Of a stretch of DNA of 64,000 nucleotides, positions 23,650-31,684 are shown in pieces; within the stretch, counting starts at the first letter, position 1, and every line of letters begins with the position of its first letter. The position numbers and the translations under genes were made by a program. The DNA comes from Goodfellowiella coeruleoviolacea (lineage in GTDB: Bacteria > Actinomycetota > Actinomycetes > Mycobacteriales > Pseudonocardiaceae). The notes under the pieces were generated by a model that was not told the origin of the DNA, did not search any database, and saw only the letters and a program-made list of their open reading frames with translations. The DNA is taken from contig NZ_JAMTCK010000010.1 in assembly GCF_024171785.1 (NCBI RefSeq), positions 293,158 through 357,157 on the forward strand, given 5' to 3'.

Positions 23650-26412
23650 TCAGCGCCTCCTGGCCAGCTTCGCGCGCAACTGCTCGGCGTCGGCGGTGCG
23701 GTGCTGCTCGTCCAACAGGGACAGCGCTGTCCGCCACGCCGCGCGGGCCTGCTCACCGCGGCCGGCGGCGGCGTGGCTGTCCCCCAGCCGCTGCAGGGTG
23801 TCCACGTAGTCGTAGGTCGCGCCCACCTCGACGAATCCGACCAGGGCCTGCTCGTAGCGCTCCACCGCGTGGTCGTGCCGGCCCGCGCGGTGCGCCAGGT
23901 AGCCCAGGCTGTCCAGGGTGCGGGCCTCGGCGTCGCGGTCGCCGTGGCGCCGGGCCAACTCCAGGGCGGCCTCGCAGTAGCGGGCCGCCCGGTCCAGGTC
24001 GTTGAGCCTGGCCGCGTACCAGCCGGCCTGGTTGAGCGCGTGCGCCTCGCGCATGGGCACCCCCAACCCCCGCAGGATCTCCAGGGCACTGGTCGCGTGG
24101 TGCAGCGCGCGCGTGTCCTCGCCCCGCTGTTCGCACACCCAGGCCAGGGACTGGTGCGCGTTGGCCTGCCCGGAGGCGTCCCCCGACGCGCGGCTCTGCG
24201 CCAGGGCGAGGTCGAGGTGATCCGCCGCGCCACCGAGGTCGCCGACGCGGGCGAGCGCGGCCCCGAGCCGCCAGGCGGCCAGCGCACAGGCGGCGGCATC
24301 GCCCGCGCGCTCGGCCGCGGCCAGACCCGCCCGCCAGGCGGCGAGCTGGTCCTGCTGCAGGTGCCCCTGGCGCCGCTGGAACGTGTCCAGCGCCCAGGCC
24401 AGCTGCCACACCGGCGGGTGCCAGCCGCGCCGCGCCGCCGCCTGCTGGGCGGCCAGCACACCGGCGTACTCGGCGGTCAACCAGGCCAGCGCCGCGGTGT
24501 CGTCCGGCAGGTCCGGCACGGCCCCAGCCGGTTCACCGACGGCCGGGGGCGTCTCGTACGGGTAGAGGACGCGCTCCGCGGCGCGGCCGAACCGGACGTA
24601 GAAGTCGATCACCCGCCGCAGCCCCGCCTCGGCGCTGTCCGCGTGGTCGGCGCGCGCCCGCTCCACGGCGTAGACCCGGACCAGGTCGTGCATCCGGTAC
24701 CGGCCGGGCACGTGCTGGCGCACCAGGTGTCCGGTCTCCAGGTGCCGCACCAGCCCCCGCAGCCGAGGCACCGGCACCCCCAGCAGGGCAGCGGCCGCCG
24801 GCACGCCGATGTCCGGGCCGGGTGCCACACCGAGCAGGGCGAACGCCTCCGCCGCCTCGGGCGGCAGGGCGCGGTAGGAGGCCGCGAACACCGCACGCAG
24901 GCTGGTGCTCAGCTCACCGGTGTCCAGCGCGTCCAGCCCGCTGTCCTCGGACAGCTCCTCGACGAGCGCGGACAGCGGGAAGTCCGGGTACACCGCGGCC
25001 CGCGCGGCGACGATGCCGACCGCCAGGGGAAGCCCGGCGCACCAGCGCAGCAGGTGCGCCACGGCCCCCGGCTCACCGCGCACCCGCTGCTCGCCCAGGT
25101 GGCCCACCAGCAGGTCCCGGGCCTCGGCGTCGGTCAGCACGTCCAGCGCCAGCGTGGGAACACCGTGGGTGGCGGCCAGCCCGGTCAGGCGCTGGCGGCT
25201 GGTGACCAGCACCGTGCAGGTGGGGCTGCCGGGCAGCAGCGGAAGGACCTGGTCGGTGTCGCGGGCGTTGTCCAGCACCACGAGCAAGCGCTTACCCGCC
25301 AGCAGGCTGCGGTACAGCGCGACCTGGCCGTCCTGGTCGGCCGGCGCCGAGTCCGCTGGCACCCCCAGCGCGTCCAGGAAACCCCGCACCACCGCCGCCG
25401 GGGACACCGGCGGCCCGGCCGGGTCGAACCCGCGCAGGTCGGCGTGCAGCTGTCCGTCCGGGAACCGGTCGACCGCCCGGTGCGCCCAGTGCAGCACCAG
25501 GGCCGTCTTGCCGGTGCCACCCGAGCCGACCACCGCCAGCACCGGCGGTGGTGCGTGCCCCGAGGCCAGCACCTTGTCGATGCGCGCGAGTTCGTCGGTC
25601 CGCCCGACGAACAGCCGGGGCGCCGCCGGGAGCTGCCGGGGCGTGGGAGTGCCGATCCGTGCGGTGGCGGGCGCGGTCAGCTCCCCGGCCAGCACCCGCT
25701 GGTGCAGTTCCCGCAAGCCCGGACCGGGGTCGGCGCCGAGTTCCTCGGCCAGCCGCCGCCGCACGCTCTGGTAGTGCGTCAACGCGTCGCCCTGTCGGCC
25801 GCACTGGTACAGCGCGAGGATGAGCTGTCCGGCCAGCCGTTCGTCCAACGGGTTCTCGTCGGCCAGTGCGGACAACTCGGCCAGCAGCGCGGTGTGGCGC
25901 CCCAGGCGCAGGGCGATGTCGTTGCGCTGCAACAGCGCCGTCCACCGCTCCTGGTCGAGCGCGCGGCGCACGGACTGGGCCCACGGCCCGTCCGCGCCGC
26001 CGAGCGCCTGGCCGCGCCACAGCGCCAGCGCCCGCTCCAGCGAGTCCAGCGCCTGCTCGTCGGGCTCGGCCTGGGCGCGCTTGACCACCAGCCGGAACCG
26101 GTGCAGGTCCACGGCGTGCTCGTCCACGGGCAGCAGGTAGCCGCCGGGCGTGCGGTCGATGCGCACCCCGGCGACACCGGCGAAGGCCTGCCGCAGCCGG
26201 TAGAGGTAGCCGTACAGGGTGTTGCGCGCCTGACGCGGTGCCCGGTCCCCCCACACCCGTTCGATGAGCAGGTCCAGCGGCAACGACCGGTTCGGCTCCA
26301 CCAGCAGCGCCGCCAGCACACTGCGCTGCCGCGCGTGCCCGAGATCGATCGGCTCACCGGCCACGTGCGCCTGAATATCACCCAGCAACTCGAACGTCAC
26401 CGACACCGGCAC
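23650..26412 (-). CDS. AfsR/SARP-family regulator (SARP-NB-ARC-TPR)
   Basis: About 920 aa, the large AfsR-like form. N-terminal OmpR-type winged helix (TFELLGDIQAHVAGEPIDLG onward, residues about 5-95), then the bacterial transcriptional activator domain to about 245. An NB-ARC ATPase follows: Walker A GSGGTGKT near residues 295-303, RLLVVLDNARD, TSRQRL and GLPLAVGIVAARA. TPR-like helices occupy roughly 630-910. GTG 26412 is chosen because GGAGG lies 6 nt upstream. It is divergent from the RiPP-like precursor and P450 genes, whose promoter carries SARP-style direct repeats, so it is their likely activator. Confidence 0.9.
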   Translation of the reverse strand: MPVSVTFELLGDIQAHVAGEPIDLGHARQRSVLAALLVEPNRSLPLDLLIERVWGDRAPRQARNTLYGYLYRLRQAFAGVAGVRIDRTPGGYLLPVDEHAVDLHRFRLVVKRAQAEPDEQALDSLERALALWRGQALGGADGPWAQSVRRALDQERWTALLQRNDIALRLGRHTALLAELSALADENPLDERLAGQLILALYQCGRQGDALTHYQSVRRRLAEELGADPGPGLRELHQRVLAGELTAPATARIGTPTPRQLPAAPRLFVGRTDELARIDKVLASGHAPPPVLAVVGSGGTGKTALVLHWAHRAVDRFPDGQLHADLRGFDPAGPPVSPAAVVRGFLDALGVPADSAPADQDGQVALYRSLLAGKRLLVVLDNARDTDQVLPLLPGSPTCTVLVTSRQRLTGLAATHGVPTLALDVLTDAEARDLLVGHLGEQRVRGEPGAVAHLLRWCAGLPLAVGIVAARAAVYPDFPLSALVEELSEDSGLDALDTGELSTSLRAVFAASYRALPPEAAEAFALLGVAPGPDIGVPAAAALLGVPVPRLRGLVRHLETGHLVRQHVPGRYRMHDLVRVYAVERARADHADSAEAGLRRVIDFYVRFGRAAERVLYPYETPPAVGEPAGAVPDLPDDTAALAWLTAEYAGVLAAQQAAARRGWHPPVWQLAWALDTFQRRQGHLQQDQLAAWRAGLAAAERAGDAAACALAAWRLGAALARVGDLGGAADHLDLALAQSRASGDASGQANAHQSLAWVCEQRGEDTRALHHATSALEILRGLGVPMREAHALNQAGWYAARLNDLDRAARYCEAALELARRHGDRDAEARTLDSLGYLAHRAGRHDHAVERYEQALVGFVEVGATYDYVDTLQRLGDSHAAAGRGEQARAAWRTALSLLDEQHRTADAEQLRAKLARRR

Positions 26413-26474
26413 CCCGGTCCTCCCCAGCCCCCCTGCCCGGGGGTCGAGCCGAGCCCACCAGAAACAAGACGAAT

Positions 26475-26506
26475 CCCAGATCTTCCCCAGATCGCGTCTG
26501 CACAAT
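26475..26506 (+). promoter_or_regulatory. SARP-type direct repeats and -10 box before the precursor gene
   Basis: CCCAGATC occurs at 26475-26482 and again at 26486-26493, exactly 11 bp apart; a weaker third half (ACAAGACG, 26464) keeps the period. The candidate -10 CACAAT (26501-26506) begins 8 bp after the second repeat. Known SARP sites are 11- or 22-bp-spaced direct repeats placed about 8 bp upstream of -10. Confidence 0.5.
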
Positions 26507-26615
26507 ACGCCAGGTGCGCGGGTGCCGGCGGCGCCAACGAGCAGTGCGGATCGACCGCACCGCCCTGGCGACGCCCTCCCCTGCCACACCAGCACAACCC
26601 CGAAGGAGGCAGCAG

Positions 26616-26708
26616 ATGAGGCGCCTGATCAGACCGGTGATGCGCAGGCTGGGTGTGGAACGCGGGGTGCGCCGCCTGGCGTGGAACCCGCAGTACACCT
26701 ACTACTGA
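26616..26708 (+). CDS. Putative RiPP precursor peptide, 30 aa
   Basis: A 30-codon ORF with a near-perfect ribosome site (GAAGGAGG, 26602-26609, 6 nt before ATG). Residues 1-21 are a basic, probably helical leader with eight Arg and RRL repeated at residues 2-4, 10-12 and 19-21. The end is AWNPQYTYY: Trp23, Tyr27, Tyr29 and Tyr30 are crowded in the last eight residues. The stop is 3 bp before the P450 start. The small size, polybasic leader and aromatic tail match precursors of P450-crosslinked peptides; the last four residues YTYY resemble the YIYY core of cittilin. The gene product and modification are inferred, not shown. Confidence 0.7.
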   Translation: MRRLIRPVMRRLGVERGVRRLAWNPQYTYY

Positions 26709-26711
26709 TCC

Positions 26712-27809
26712 ATGTCATTCGGCCCGATCCGCCGGACCGGCTGGCGGGGAATGCGGCAACTGCACCGCCGCTGCCTGCGGCAACCAGTGTTCCGCACGCT
26801 CGCCGGCAGCGTCGTGCTCTGTGATTCCCACCTGGCCAGGCGGGCCCTGGTCGACGTCGACGGACAACTCGACCACGTGCCCGCCTTCTGGCGTCCCGGC
26901 GGTGTCGCGTTGCCGCCGGCGGTGTGCGGTGCGCTCAACCGGTGGGTGCACCGCACCCTCGCCGCCGAGGACCCCGACGCCCTGGCGGCGATCACCGTCG
27001 ACCAGCTCGGCGCCGCACGCGGTGACCTGCACCGCGCCTGCCTGCACGCGGTGACCGAGGCGAACAGCGGACCGCTGGGGCTCGACCGGGAGGCCGAGCT
27101 GCGCGCCACGGTCAGCGAGTTCCTGGACACCGTCTTCCACAGCATGCTCACCGGCTCCCGCCGCCGCGCCGACCACGGTGCCTTCCAGCGCCTGGCCGCG
27201 CGGGCCGGCACGACACTGGCCACCAGCGCGCCGCCGGGCTTCCCGGAACTGGACCCGGCCGTCCGCGGCGAGGTCTACCTGCGCGCGGTGACCGCGTTCG
27301 TCGGCGCGTCCTCGGCGGCGCTCACCTGGCTGCTCTGCGCCCTGCAGTCGCCCGACCTGGTGGCCGCGCGGCGCGCGGCCGACCCCACGGCCACCCGCAC
27401 CGAGGCGGCGCCCGAGCACATCGCGCTGGAAACACTGCGGCTGTGGCCACCCGCCTGGCAGCACCGCCGCGTCGTGCTGCACGACCACCGCATCGGGCCG
27501 CTGTCGGTGCTGCGGGGCGACGACGTGGTCGTCCCGGCCTACGCGCTGCAGCGCCACCCCCGGTACTGGCCGGACGCGGACACCTTCGACCCCGACCGCT
27601 GGTCGCGGCTGCCGAGTCGGCCCGAGGCGTTCCTGCCGTTCGCGGTCGGGCCCGGCTCGTGCGTGGGCGCCGCGTTCGAGGTGCGCTGGCTGGCCGCGGT
27701 CGCCAAACACCTGGCCGCCGCCGCGCCCATCGCGATGACCCGACGCGGCACCGCGCCCTGCGTCACCGCCGTCTTCTCCGCGCCCGAGCACACCCTCGGC
27801 GCCGGCTGA
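26712..27809 (+). CDS. Cytochrome P450, probable RiPP-crosslinking enzyme
   Basis: 365 aa, short for a bacterial P450 (about 400). The heme loop FAVGPGSCVG contains Cys317; the ExxR motif is Glu240-Arg243 in ALETLRLWP. The I-helix reads AFVGASSAALTW, so the usual acidic-Thr oxygen-activation pair is replaced by Ser-Ser, unusual for a hydroxylase. ATG 26712 lies 3 bp after the precursor stop, with no SD of its own, so translation is probably coupled to the 30-aa peptide. The inferred reaction is C-C, C-O or C-N coupling between Trp and Tyr side chains of that peptide. A generic tailoring P450 is the alternative. Confidence 0.85.
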   Translation: MSFGPIRRTGWRGMRQLHRRCLRQPVFRTLAGSVVLCDSHLARRALVDVDGQLDHVPAFWRPGGVALPPAVCGALNRWVHRTLAAEDPDALAAITVDQLGAARGDLHRACLHAVTEANSGPLGLDREAELRATVSEFLDTVFHSMLTGSRRRADHGAFQRLAARAGTTLATSAPPGFPELDPAVRGEVYLRAVTAFVGASSAALTWLLCALQSPDLVAARRAADPTATRTEAAPEHIALETLRLWPPAWQHRRVVLHDHRIGPLSVLRGDDVVVPAYALQRHPRYWPDADTFDPDRWSRLPSRPEAFLPFAVGPGSCVGAAFEVRWLAAVAKHLAAAAPIAMTRRGTAPCVTAVFSAPEHTLGAG

Positions 27810-27935
27810 CCCCGGCCGGCCACCGCACTCGCCCACCGGCGCGCTGGGTATAACTCTCGGCGGCAACACCCCGAGCAGGCCCGCTCCCCCGCGCCCCGCG
27901 GCGGTGGCCGGCGCACCCCGAGAAAGGCGGCTCCC

Positions 27936-29006
27936 GTGCAGCTCCTCGTCCTCCCCGGAGACGGCATCGGCCCGGAGATCACCCAGGCCACGGTGGACGT
28001 GCTCGACACGGTGAACACGCTGCTCGACCTCGGGGTGGAAATCGAGCGCCACGACATCGGCCTGGCGTCGCTGGCCACCACCGGAACCACCCTGCCGGCG
28101 GCCGTGCTGCGGCGGGTCCCCGAGGTGGACGGCGTGCTGCTGGGGCCGGTCTCGACCTACGAGTACCCGCCGCGCGAACAGGGCGGCATCAACGTCTCCG
28201 CCGAGCTACGCCGGGTGTTCGAACTGTTCGCGAACGTGCGGCCGTGCCGGTCCCACCCGGACCTGTCGGTGCTGCGCAAGCCCATGGACCTGGTGATCGT
28301 GCGGGAGAACACCGAGGGCTTCTACGCGGACCGGAACATGCACGTGGGCAGCGGCGAGTTCATGCCCGACCCCGATCTGGCGCTGTCGGTCCGCAAGATC
28401 AGCGCGACCGCGTGTCGCCGGGTGGCCCGCGTGGCCTTCGACCTCGCCCGGGGCCGCCGCCGCAAGGTCACGGCGGTGCACAAGGCCAACGTGCTCGCCC
28501 TGTCCGACGGCCTGTTCCTGCGGGAGGTGCGCGCGGTCGCCGAGCAGTACCCGGACGTCGAACTGGACGAGCTGATCGTGGACGCGACCGCGGCGCTGCT
28601 GGTCCGCGACCCCGAGCGGTTCGACGTCATCGTCACCACCAACATGTTCGGCGACATCCTCTCCGACGAGGCCTCCGAACTGTCCGGGAGCCTGGGCCTC
28701 GGCGGCTCCATCAACACCAGCCACGACATCTGCCTCGCCCAGGCCCAGCACGGCTCCGCACCCGACATCGCGGGCCAGGGCATCGCCAACCCCACCTCGC
28801 TGATCCGGTCCGCCGCCATGCTGCTGGACTGGCGCGGCCGCCACGACGCCGATCACCGGCTGGTGGCGGCGGCGGACCGGATCAGCCGGGCCGTGGACAC
28901 CGTGCTGGACAACCCCGCCACCCGCACCCGCGACATCGGCGGAACCCTGACCACCGACGCGTTCGCCCGCGCGGTGTGCGCCGCCCTGACCGAGGCCGAC
29001 GACTGA
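27936..29006 (+). CDS. Isocitrate/isopropylmalate dehydrogenase family protein
   Basis: 356 aa beta-decarboxylating dehydrogenase. LPGDGIGPEI opens the chain; VRENTEGFYADRN, VHKANVL and TTNMFGDILSDEASEL hold substrate and metal residues. The sequence is not diagnostic between 3-isopropylmalate, homoisocitrate and tartrate-type substrates. Start GTG 27936 follows GAAAGGCGG. A TATAAC box (27849-27854) in the 126-bp gap may be its own promoter, so membership in the precursor-P450 operon is uncertain. Its cofactor site is truncated relative to long ICDHs. Confidence 0.82.
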   Translation: MQLLVLPGDGIGPEITQATVDVLDTVNTLLDLGVEIERHDIGLASLATTGTTLPAAVLRRVPEVDGVLLGPVSTYEYPPREQGGINVSAELRRVFELFANVRPCRSHPDLSVLRKPMDLVIVRENTEGFYADRNMHVGSGEFMPDPDLALSVRKISATACRRVARVAFDLARGRRRKVTAVHKANVLALSDGLFLREVRAVAEQYPDVELDELIVDATAALLVRDPERFDVIVTTNMFGDILSDEASELSGSLGLGGSINTSHDICLAQAQHGSAPDIAGQGIANPTSLIRSAAMLLDWRGRHDADHRLVAAADRISRAVDTVLDNPATRTRDIGGTLTTDAFARAVCAALTEADD

Positions 29007-29025
29007 CAGCCCGCCCCAACTCTGT

Positions 29026-29047
29026 CCACCGAGGACCTCAGCGGTGG
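29026..29047. terminator. Hairpin between convergent genes
   Basis: CCACCG (29026-29031) and CGGTGG (29042-29047) form a perfect 6-bp stem with a 10-nt loop between convergent stop codons. Confidence 0.45.
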
Positions 29048-29072
29048 GAGCGCGCCACGGGCGGCGGCACCG

Positions 29073-29531
29073 TCAGCCGGCGTCGGCCTGGTCCGCTCGC
29101 CGCCACAGCAGCGCGATCGCGAGGAGACCGGCCAGACAGGGCACCATCCCGACCCAGCCCAGCACCGGCGGCAGGCCGGTGGCGCCGGAGGTGTCCTTGG
29201 TGAGCAGCCCGATCAGTCCGACGCTGGCGCCCAGCGCGAACATCACGGTCGCGACGGGTCGCGCCCACCGCTTGCCCGCCCTGACCGCCCAGATCGTCCC
29301 GAGCCAGGCGAGGACGCCCAGCGCTCCGATGGCGGACAGCAGGACCAGGTAGGTGCTGACGGCCGAGTCGACCTGCGTCCGGGCGTACCCGGGATACCCA
29401 GCCTGGATGTGGTCGGCCAGCAGGTGGGTGGTGGCGCGGTCGACATACGGCACGATCGTCGCGACGACGGTGAGACCAAGCCCCACGCACATCGCCGCGA
29501 TCGCCCTTCGCTCCTGGATTGTTGTGGTCAT
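29073..29531 (-). CDS. Small integral membrane protein, four predicted spans
   Basis: 152 aa. Hydrophobic segments at about residues 12-28, 60-82, 92-110 and 124-142 (for example YLVLLSAIGALGVLAWLGTI). A polar loop with PGYARTQVDSAV lies between the first two. No known catalytic motif. AAGGGA lies upstream of ATG 29531. It follows the AKR gene and a micro-ORF on the same strand and is probably cotranscribed. Function unknown. Confidence 0.7.
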   Translation of the reverse strand: MTTTIQERRAIAAMCVGLGLTVVATIVPYVDRATTHLLADHIQAGYPGYARTQVDSAVSTYLVLLSAIGALGVLAWLGTIWAVRAGKRWARPVATVMFALGASVGLIGLLTKDTSGATGLPPVLGWVGMVPCLAGLLAIALLWRRADQADAG

Positions 29532-29550
29532 CAGAATGCGTTCCCTTGCG

Positions 29551-29628
29551 TCAGTCCAGCCGCGCGGCGCCGGCGGCCTTGAGGATCTCGACGATCTCCG
29601 CCCGCACCGCCTCGGCCTCCGGTCTCAC
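29551..29628 (-). CDS. Micro-ORF of 25 codons between AKR and membrane protein genes
   Basis: Starts at GTG 29628, overlapping the AKR stop as GTGA, the same coupling used elsewhere in this genome. It encodes an Ala/Glu-rich amphipathic helix (PEAEAVRAEIVEILKAAGAA). No homologue recognised; it may be a real small protein or simply a spacer that brings ribosomes to the next gene. Confidence 0.35.
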   Translation of the reverse strand: MRPEAEAVRAEIVEILKAAGAARLD

Positions 29629-30605
29629 TGGTCGATCATGCGGATGCCGTGCTCGCCGTATCGGGCTCCCCGGGCGCCGGTGGCGGGGACGGCGGCGTCG
29701 ATGGCGCCGAGGTCGGCCGCGGTCAGGTGCAGGTCGAGAGCGGCCAGGTTGTCGCGCAGGTGGGGACGGCGCGAGCTGCCGGGAATGGGGATGACGTCGC
29801 TGCCGCGGGAGAGCAGCCAGGCGAGGGCGACCTGGGCGGCGGTAGCGCCCTTGGCGGCGGCGAGTCGGGTGATGGCGTCCACGATGGCCAGGTTGGCCGT
29901 GAGGTTGTCGCCGTTGTAGCGGGGGGCGGTGGCGCGGAAGTCACCGGGCTCGTAGCGGGTGCTGGCGCGGACGGCCCCGGTCAGCACGCCGCGACCGAGC
30001 GGACTGTAGGCGACCAGGACGGCCCCGAGGTCCCGGATCGTGGGCAGCACGTCGTGTTCGACATGGCGCTCCCACAGCGAGTACTCGGTCTGCACGGCGC
30101 TGATCGGGTGGACGGCGTGCGCGCGCCACAGGGTGGCGGCGGAGACCTCGGACAGGCCGATCTGGCCCACCTTGCCCTGGGCGACCAGATCGGCCAGCGC
30201 CCCGACCGACTCCTCGACGGGGACGGCGGGGTCGATGCGGGCGAGGTAGTACACGTCGATGTGGTCGGTGCGCAGCCGGCGCAGCGACGCGTCGCAGGCG
30301 CGGCGCAGATCACTGGGTGAGCCGGCGGGGACCAGCCCCTCGGCGGTGCGCCGCACGCCCGTCTTGGTGGCCAGCACGACCCGGTCGCGGTGCGGTGCGA
30401 GGGTCCGGCCGAGGAGTTCCTCGTTCGCCCCGTCACCGTAGAAGTCGCCGGTGTCGAACAGGGTGACACCGGAGTCCAGGGCCGCCAGCAGGGTGGCCGC
30501 GGCCTCGCGCGGATCGGCGGGGCCGTAGCTGCCGGTCATGCTCATGCAGCCGAGGCCGAGCCGGGAAACTTCGGGGCCGGACGGCCCGAGAGCGGTGGTG
30601 TGCAT
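29625..30605 (-). CDS. Aldo/keto reductase lacking the catalytic His
   Basis: 326 aa, AKR fold of the AKR13/YajO-like group: LGLGCMSMTGSYGP, FDTGDFYGDG (Asp and Tyr), VLATKTG (Lys), and the C-terminal PIPGSSRRPHLRDN phosphate loop. The tetrad His expected in YYLHR is Ala here (DVYYLARIDP), so normal carbonyl reduction may be impaired or altered. It lies 12 bp after the esterase gene in one operon, probably under the TetR at 31685. Confidence 0.88.
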   Translation of the reverse strand: MHTTALGPSGPEVSRLGLGCMSMTGSYGPADPREAAATLLAALDSGVTLFDTGDFYGDGANEELLGRTLAPHRDRVVLATKTGVRRTAEGLVPAGSPSDLRRACDASLRRLRTDHIDVYYLARIDPAVPVEESVGALADLVAQGKVGQIGLSEVSAATLWRAHAVHPISAVQTEYSLWERHVEHDVLPTIRDLGAVLVAYSPLGRGVLTGAVRASTRYEPGDFRATAPRYNGDNLTANLAIVDAITRLAAAKGATAAQVALAWLLSRGSDVIPIPGSSRRPHLRDNLAALDLHLTAADLGAIDAAVPATGARGARYGEHGIRMIDQ

Positions 30606-30617
30606 CGCGTTCCCCCG

Positions 30618-31580
30618 TCACCCCGCCAGCGCCACGCGGAGGAATTGGCGGATCTCCGCCTGGGCGAGCACGGCCTGCGGCTCCACGCCCGGCAAGGTCA
30701 GGAACGCGTGCCGCGCTCCCGGGTACTCGGTCAGCCGCACGGACGTCCCGGCCGCCCGCAGGCGCTCGGCGTAGCGGCGGCCGTGATCAGCGACCGCGTC
30801 CCGGGTCGGCACCACGACCAGCGCGGGAGCCAGCCCGTCCAGATCGTCGGCGTACAGCGGCGAGAACGCGCGGGCGTCGGTCCCCGGTGGGATGGCGAGC
30901 CGCTGGATGAGCCGCAGTTGCGGCAGGGCGCGAGTCGGGCTGTAGGCGTACTCGGTGACGGAGGGGTAGTCGCACATCGTCTCCGTCACGTCGACCACGG
31001 GGTTGACCAGCACCTGCGCCCTGAGCCGCAGGCCGGCGTCCCGGGCCCGGATGGCCGCCAGGGCGCTGATCAGCGCGCCGCAGCTCTCCCCGAAGACGGC
31101 GGTGCGCGACGGGTCGGCGCCCCACCGCGCGGCGTGCCGCACCGCGTGCCGGAGCACGTCCCAGCCGTCGTCAACGGCCGCCGACAGCGGCGTGTGCGGG
31201 GCGATGAGGCGGTGTTCGACCGAGATCACGACCGCGGGCAGGTGAGCGGCGAGGTGGCTGTTGGTCCAGTCGCACTGCGCCGCGGTGCCCACGAAACCGC
31301 CTCCGTGCACGTGGACCACGAGCGGCAGGTCGGTTCGGGTGCCGGCCTCGCCGTCGCCCGTGGACGCCGGCCGGTACACCCGGACCGGCAGGTCGCGGCC
31401 CGGCAGCGCCAACTCCTGCCACTCGATGGCGGCGGCGGGGTCCGGTTCCCCGATGAGCGCCCAAGCCGCGCTGGACGCCCGGAAGCGGTTCTCCGCGTCG
31501 CGGTAGGCGATCAACTCCTCGATCGTCGCCGTCGAGAAGTCCGGCTCCGGCGGCCGGGTCATCGCAGTGGTCTCGCTCAT
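30618..31580 (-). CDS. Alpha/beta-hydrolase, HSL-type esterase
   Basis: 320 aa. The oxyanion motif VHGGGFVG (residues about 95-102) defines the hormone-sensitive-lipase family. The nucleophile elbow is FGESCGAL, the acid Asp is in PTRDAVADHG and the His in PGARHAF. No signal peptide, so a cytoplasmic carboxylesterase. ATG 31580 has AGGAGA upstream. It is divergent from a TetR gene across a perfect palindrome, the expected regulatory arrangement. Confidence 0.9.
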   Translation of the reverse strand: MSETTAMTRPPEPDFSTATIEELIAYRDAENRFRASSAAWALIGEPDPAAAIEWQELALPGRDLPVRVYRPASTGDGEAGTRTDLPLVVHVHGGGFVGTAAQCDWTNSHLAAHLPAVVISVEHRLIAPHTPLSAAVDDGWDVLRHAVRHAARWGADPSRTAVFGESCGALISALAAIRARDAGLRLRAQVLVNPVVDVTETMCDYPSVTEYAYSPTRALPQLRLIQRLAIPPGTDARAFSPLYADDLDGLAPALVVVPTRDAVADHGRRYAERLRAAGTSVRLTEYPGARHAFLTLPGVEPQAVLAQAEIRQFLRVALAG

Positions 31581-31622
31581 GTCTTCTCCTTCGCTGTGTC
31601 AGCTCTCAGCGGTGCCAACACT

Positions 31623-31643
31623 GTTGCACGCACTGCGTGCAAC
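31623..31643. promoter_or_regulatory. Perfect 21-bp palindromic operator
   Basis: GTTGCACGCA (31623-31632), a central C, then TGCGTGCAAC (31634-31643). It lies between the divergent esterase and TetR genes; a -10-like CATAAT (31652-31657) for the TetR gene is 8 bp away. Almost certainly the TetR site. Confidence 0.7.
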
Positions 31644-31684
31644 GGCAAGTGCATAATAAGCTGAGCACCGACGAAAGGGGCGAG

